From Chamaesiphon sp. (lineage in GTDB: Bacteria; Cyanobacteriota; Cyanobacteriia; Cyanobacteriales; Chamaesiphonaceae), in contig JAJAZF010000033.1 of NCBI GenBank assembly GCA_026785875.1, positions 1 to 8,438 of the forward strand: a DNA stretch of 8,438 bases. The letters are read 5' to 3'. The translations under genes and the position numbers were made by a program. The notes beneath the pieces are model-generated. The model had not been told where the DNA came from. It made no database searches and saw only the letters and a program-made list of their open reading frames with translations. This document shows positions 6,402 to 8,438 of this stretch, in pieces (position 1 is the first letter of the stretch; each line of letters starts with the position of its first letter).

Positions 6402-7925
6402 ATGTCTGGATACCAAAGCCGAGTCTTCACCTTTATTAGCAACCGCACCAATCAGTTAAAAGATACCTGTACTAAAGGTTGGCGACACCTCAAGGTAGCA
6501 GTAGTTTGGAGTGGTCAAATTCTCCTGTATCCGCTCCAATTACTCGCACAGGCAACCAAAATCTTCCCCCCTCAACTCCCGCCACCACCCCAACAGCGAT
6601 CGCTTCCATCGCCGCCACCAGTTCCCGATATTAACATCGAACAGGCTCTGAAGTTGATTGCCGTGGCTGGATATTCGATCGTGCTGGCACCTCCGGCACC
6701 ATCAACAGTCGATAATTGGGCGATTATTGATGAAAATCTGTGGAATATAGAGCATAGTCATCCAGACGACAATTGGGTTGATGGTGGACACCAACGAGAA
6801 ATTGGCGGCACATCCGAGCAAATGACCTCCCGCACACCAATTATTCGCGGGTTGAGTTCGTTATTAATCGATCGACAATTAGTTTTAGTCACTACTGAAA
6901 ATGAGATCCTAGATATTTTAACTATCTCTCAACAACATGAAATTCGCCGCCGCATTGGCACAGATATCGCCAGGATTTGGCACCAATGGCAGACAGATAA
7001 ACTAGCAAGTCATTCACAGCAACTCTCCCCAGGACAATTATTACGATTCGATCGAGATTTGTTCCTCGACAGCAGCAGCACTAACCAGCAACTAATTGGT
7101 GGTGACGAGAAAGACTTACCAAAAATAGCCCAAAGCGATCGAGATTTGCCATCCCCAAGATTATTCGATACTGTCGGCAAGCTCCGCCAACGGTGGCATG
7201 ATTGGTTGAAAAATCTAACCGCTAAATCTCCAGAAACAAGCGATTCGGCAAAGCCGACGCTCCACCAACGAGTCCAATCCGAACGACAACTCCCATCTAA
7301 CCGTTACCCATTCAACATCCAACCACCAAAAATCGAGCGATTTTTAGAACTTCCCCAACTCCCACCAATTAAGGAGTCGAACCCGTCGAGCATCGCCGCG
7401 CAGCCATCACCCACTCAGGAGCACCCCATCCAAGCTACTATCGCCAAGCTCCAACCAGACTGGCTCAAACAATGGTTAAATTATTATCGAGACTATCTAT
7501 ATATCCCTTCAAAAAATGATACTCAACTCGCCAAGCAACCAGCAGAATTTAAATTGACTCCGTTAGGGGAACCTCAAATAATCAGCACAGGCTCTAGCTC
7601 GGGAATCATCATCGATGCTCCCATGGAGACGCTACTTCGACTTCGCTCAGTACAAGTCCGCGAACGAGTACCCAAATCTATCAAACTAAAACAAACTCTC
7701 GATCGCCAAAATCTCATAGATATAGAATCTAATCAACTCTCTCAGACAATCCACCCAGATTTAGAATATCAACCAGACTGGATCGAAGTGGACTCAGAAC
7801 TAATTGGTTATAATCTCTCGACAATTGACAAGTTATTAGCATGGCTCGATCGATTGATGCTTCAGATCGAAAACTGGATCGTCAGCATCTGGGATCTGAT
7901 CACAAATCACGCTGCTCGAAATTAA
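6402..7925 (+). CDS. Conserved cyanobacterial protein of unknown function (507 aa)
   Basis: I do not recognise a named family. The N terminus MSGYQSRVFTFIS and the C-terminal block around DWIEVDSELIGYNLSTIDKL, then LAWLDRLMLQIENWIVSIWD, resemble an unnamed protein I associate with cyanobacteria. Order of parts: a basic N-terminal segment with an amphipathic or hydrophobic stretch (LKVAVVWSGQILLYPLQLLA, 30-49), a Pro-rich linker (56-76), a mixed region (77-200) with QQHEIRRRIGTDIARIWHQW (177-196), a long polar, Pro/Ser/Gln-rich middle that looks disordered (200-345), a Trp-rich patch (LKQWLNYYRDYLYIP, 355-369) and the C-terminal helix block (455-500). There is no signal peptide; peripheral membrane attachment is possible. 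The frame extends upstream to a TTG at 6318, but those 28 codons cover repeat DNA, so I chose ATG 6402. The peptide RLRSVQ (413-418) comes from an in-frame repeat. Confidence 0.8.
   Translation: MSGYQSRVFTFISNRTNQLKDTCTKGWRHLKVAVVWSGQILLYPLQLLAQATKIFPPQLPPPPQQRSLPSPPPVPDINIEQALKLIAVAGYSIVLAPPAPSTVDNWAIIDENLWNIEHSHPDDNWVDGGHQREIGGTSEQMTSRTPIIRGLSSLLIDRQLVLVTTENEILDILTISQQHEIRRRIGTDIARIWHQWQTDKLASHSQQLSPGQLLRFDRDLFLDSSSTNQQLIGGDEKDLPKIAQSDRDLPSPRLFDTVGKLRQRWHDWLKNLTAKSPETSDSAKPTLHQRVQSERQLPSNRYPFNIQPPKIERFLELPQLPPIKESNPSSIAAQPSPTQEHPIQATIAKLQPDWLKQWLNYYRDYLYIPSKNDTQLAKQPAEFKLTPLGEPQIISTGSSSGIIIDAPMETLLRLRSVQVRERVPKSIKLKQTLDRQNLIDIESNQLSQTIHPDLEYQPDWIEVDSELIGYNLSTIDKLLAWLDRLMLQIENWIVSIWDLITNHAARN
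7634..7656 (+). repeat. Dispersed 23-bp repeat, copy 2 (inside the 507-residue protein gene)
   Basis: This copy starts ACTTCGACT and ends TACAAG, and differs from 6362-6384 by two transitions. Here it is translated, giving LRLRSVQV (residues 412-419), between a variable stretch and the conserved C-terminal block. The ends ACTT..ACT and AGT..AAGT are complementary apart from a two-base internal mismatch, so it can fold into a small hairpin. Confidence 0.6.
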
Positions 7926-7932
7926 TAAAAAC

Positions 7933-7951
7933 ATCTGTGGTAAACGCAGAT
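7933..7951 (+). terminator. Weak hairpin after the 507-residue protein gene
   Basis: ATCTGTG (7933-7939) can pair with CGCAGAT (7945-7951), seven pairs including one G-T, followed by only three T residues, eight bases after the stop codon. It is placed where a terminator would be, but the stem is modest and the T-run is short. The rest of the gap to 8177 shows no gene. It holds one HIP1 site (8006-8013) and a small inverted repeat, TTATC/GATAA (8127-8141). Confidence 0.25.
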
Positions 7952-8177
7952 TTCGATCTTAGCGGCTCAGTCGTCGATGCGACACCGAGACTACGCCAAC
8001 GATCGGCGATCGCTAAAATTGCCATATACCTACCGTTGGAGATCCCAGCTCCAAAAGATCGGCATCAAATCTTAAAAGAATGTATCGTAATTAACCAAAC
8101 TCGATGTTCCTGGTAGATAATCTTAGTTATCATAAAGATAAGTAAACTTAATCAGTAACATAACGGGGATCGTAGTA

Positions 8178-8438
8178 ATGACGGAGCGAGCAACATGGAG
8201 CGAAGCGCAAGAAATGGCAGCTTATCGTCCCGGACAAAAAGTCGAAATCAAGCATCGTCCAGGGATTGTCAATACAGTCATTGCTTACGATCCCACAATG
8301 GTACCCCCCGTGATCCTCGCGATCGACCCCCAACCTCGCTATCCTGAAGAATTAACCCTCATCTCCCAACCTAGCACTGGATTCAACTGGTTGAATCCTT
8401 GGGCAAACATTAGTAGTCCCACTCGCTCAATAAGCCAC
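8178..8438 (+). CDS. Unrecognised protein, N-terminal 87 codons (cut by right edge)
   Basis: An open frame starts at ATG 8178 (MTERATWSEAQEMAAYRPGQ) and continues to the window edge without a stop. An in-frame TAA at 8139 with no other start between them fixes the ATG. GGGGAT about eight bases upstream may serve as a weak ribosome site. After a short polar lead, residues 16-60 (YRPGQKVEIKHRP, then VNTVIAYDPTMVPPVILA) alternate polar and hydrophobic residues around prolines, as in a small beta-barrel of SH3-like type. That is a guess from pattern only. The visible end is FNWLNPWANISSPT. I do not recognise the family. No membrane segment or signal peptide is seen in this part. It is probably a separate unit from the upstream gene, 252 bp away. 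Confidence 0.65.
   Translation, partial: MTERATWSEAQEMAAYRPGQKVEIKHRPGIVNTVIAYDPTMVPPVILAIDPQPRYPEELTLISQPSTGFNWLNPWANISSPTRSISH

Noticed and set aside
7841..8116. Plus-strand open frame of 91 codons overlapping the end of the 507-residue protein gene
   Set aside because: It begins inside a conserved coding block in another frame. Its downstream part has no coherent protein character and includes a HIP1 site and a hairpin.
8127..8141. TTATC-ATAAA-GATAA inverted repeat as a regulatory site
   Set aside because: Only five AT-rich pairs, easily chance, with no recognisable binding consensus.

Overview
The window looks like chromosomal DNA from a cyanobacterium. Four exact copies of the HIP1 octamer GCGATCGC are present (110-117, 2568-2575, 6596-6603, 8006-8013), and its core CGATCG recurs throughout, often in runs such as CGATCGATCG. 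Period-7 tandem repeats resembling the STRR families of cyanobacteria lie in the gaps between genes. The proteins also fit: a cyanobacterial-type LexA and GshB, and an unnamed protein of a type I associate with cyanobacteria. The genus cannot be fixed from the sequence alone.

Layout. Positions 1-6131 hold four genes, all on the minus strand: glutathione synthetase gshB (cut by the left edge), the repressor lexA, a membrane-anchored VanY-type D,D-carboxypeptidase and a long family 38 alpha-mannosidase. A 46-bp perfect palindrome acting as terminator separates lexA from gshB. The mannosidase and the next gene are divergent across a 270-bp gap. On the plus strand from 6402 come a 507-residue protein of unknown function and, at the right edge, the first 87 codons of another unrecognised protein.

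How the genes relate. There is no obvious pathway. GshB is redox and thiol housekeeping, LexA is transcriptional regulation, the carboxypeptidase trims peptidoglycan and the mannosidase degrades alpha-mannosides. The spacing (about 100-270 bp between genes, with repeats in several gaps and a strong terminator) suggests mostly separate transcription units. The carboxypeptidase and mannosidase, about 120 bp apart on the same strand, could be co-transcribed.

The most notable signal is not a new gene system but small repeats. Heptad arrays fill several gaps, and repeat-like segments also sit inside coding sequence: two in linker regions of the mannosidase and one near the C terminus of the 507-residue protein. 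The last has a 21-of-23 match just upstream of the same gene. I found no CRISPR array, transposase, RNA gene, phage gene or defence system.
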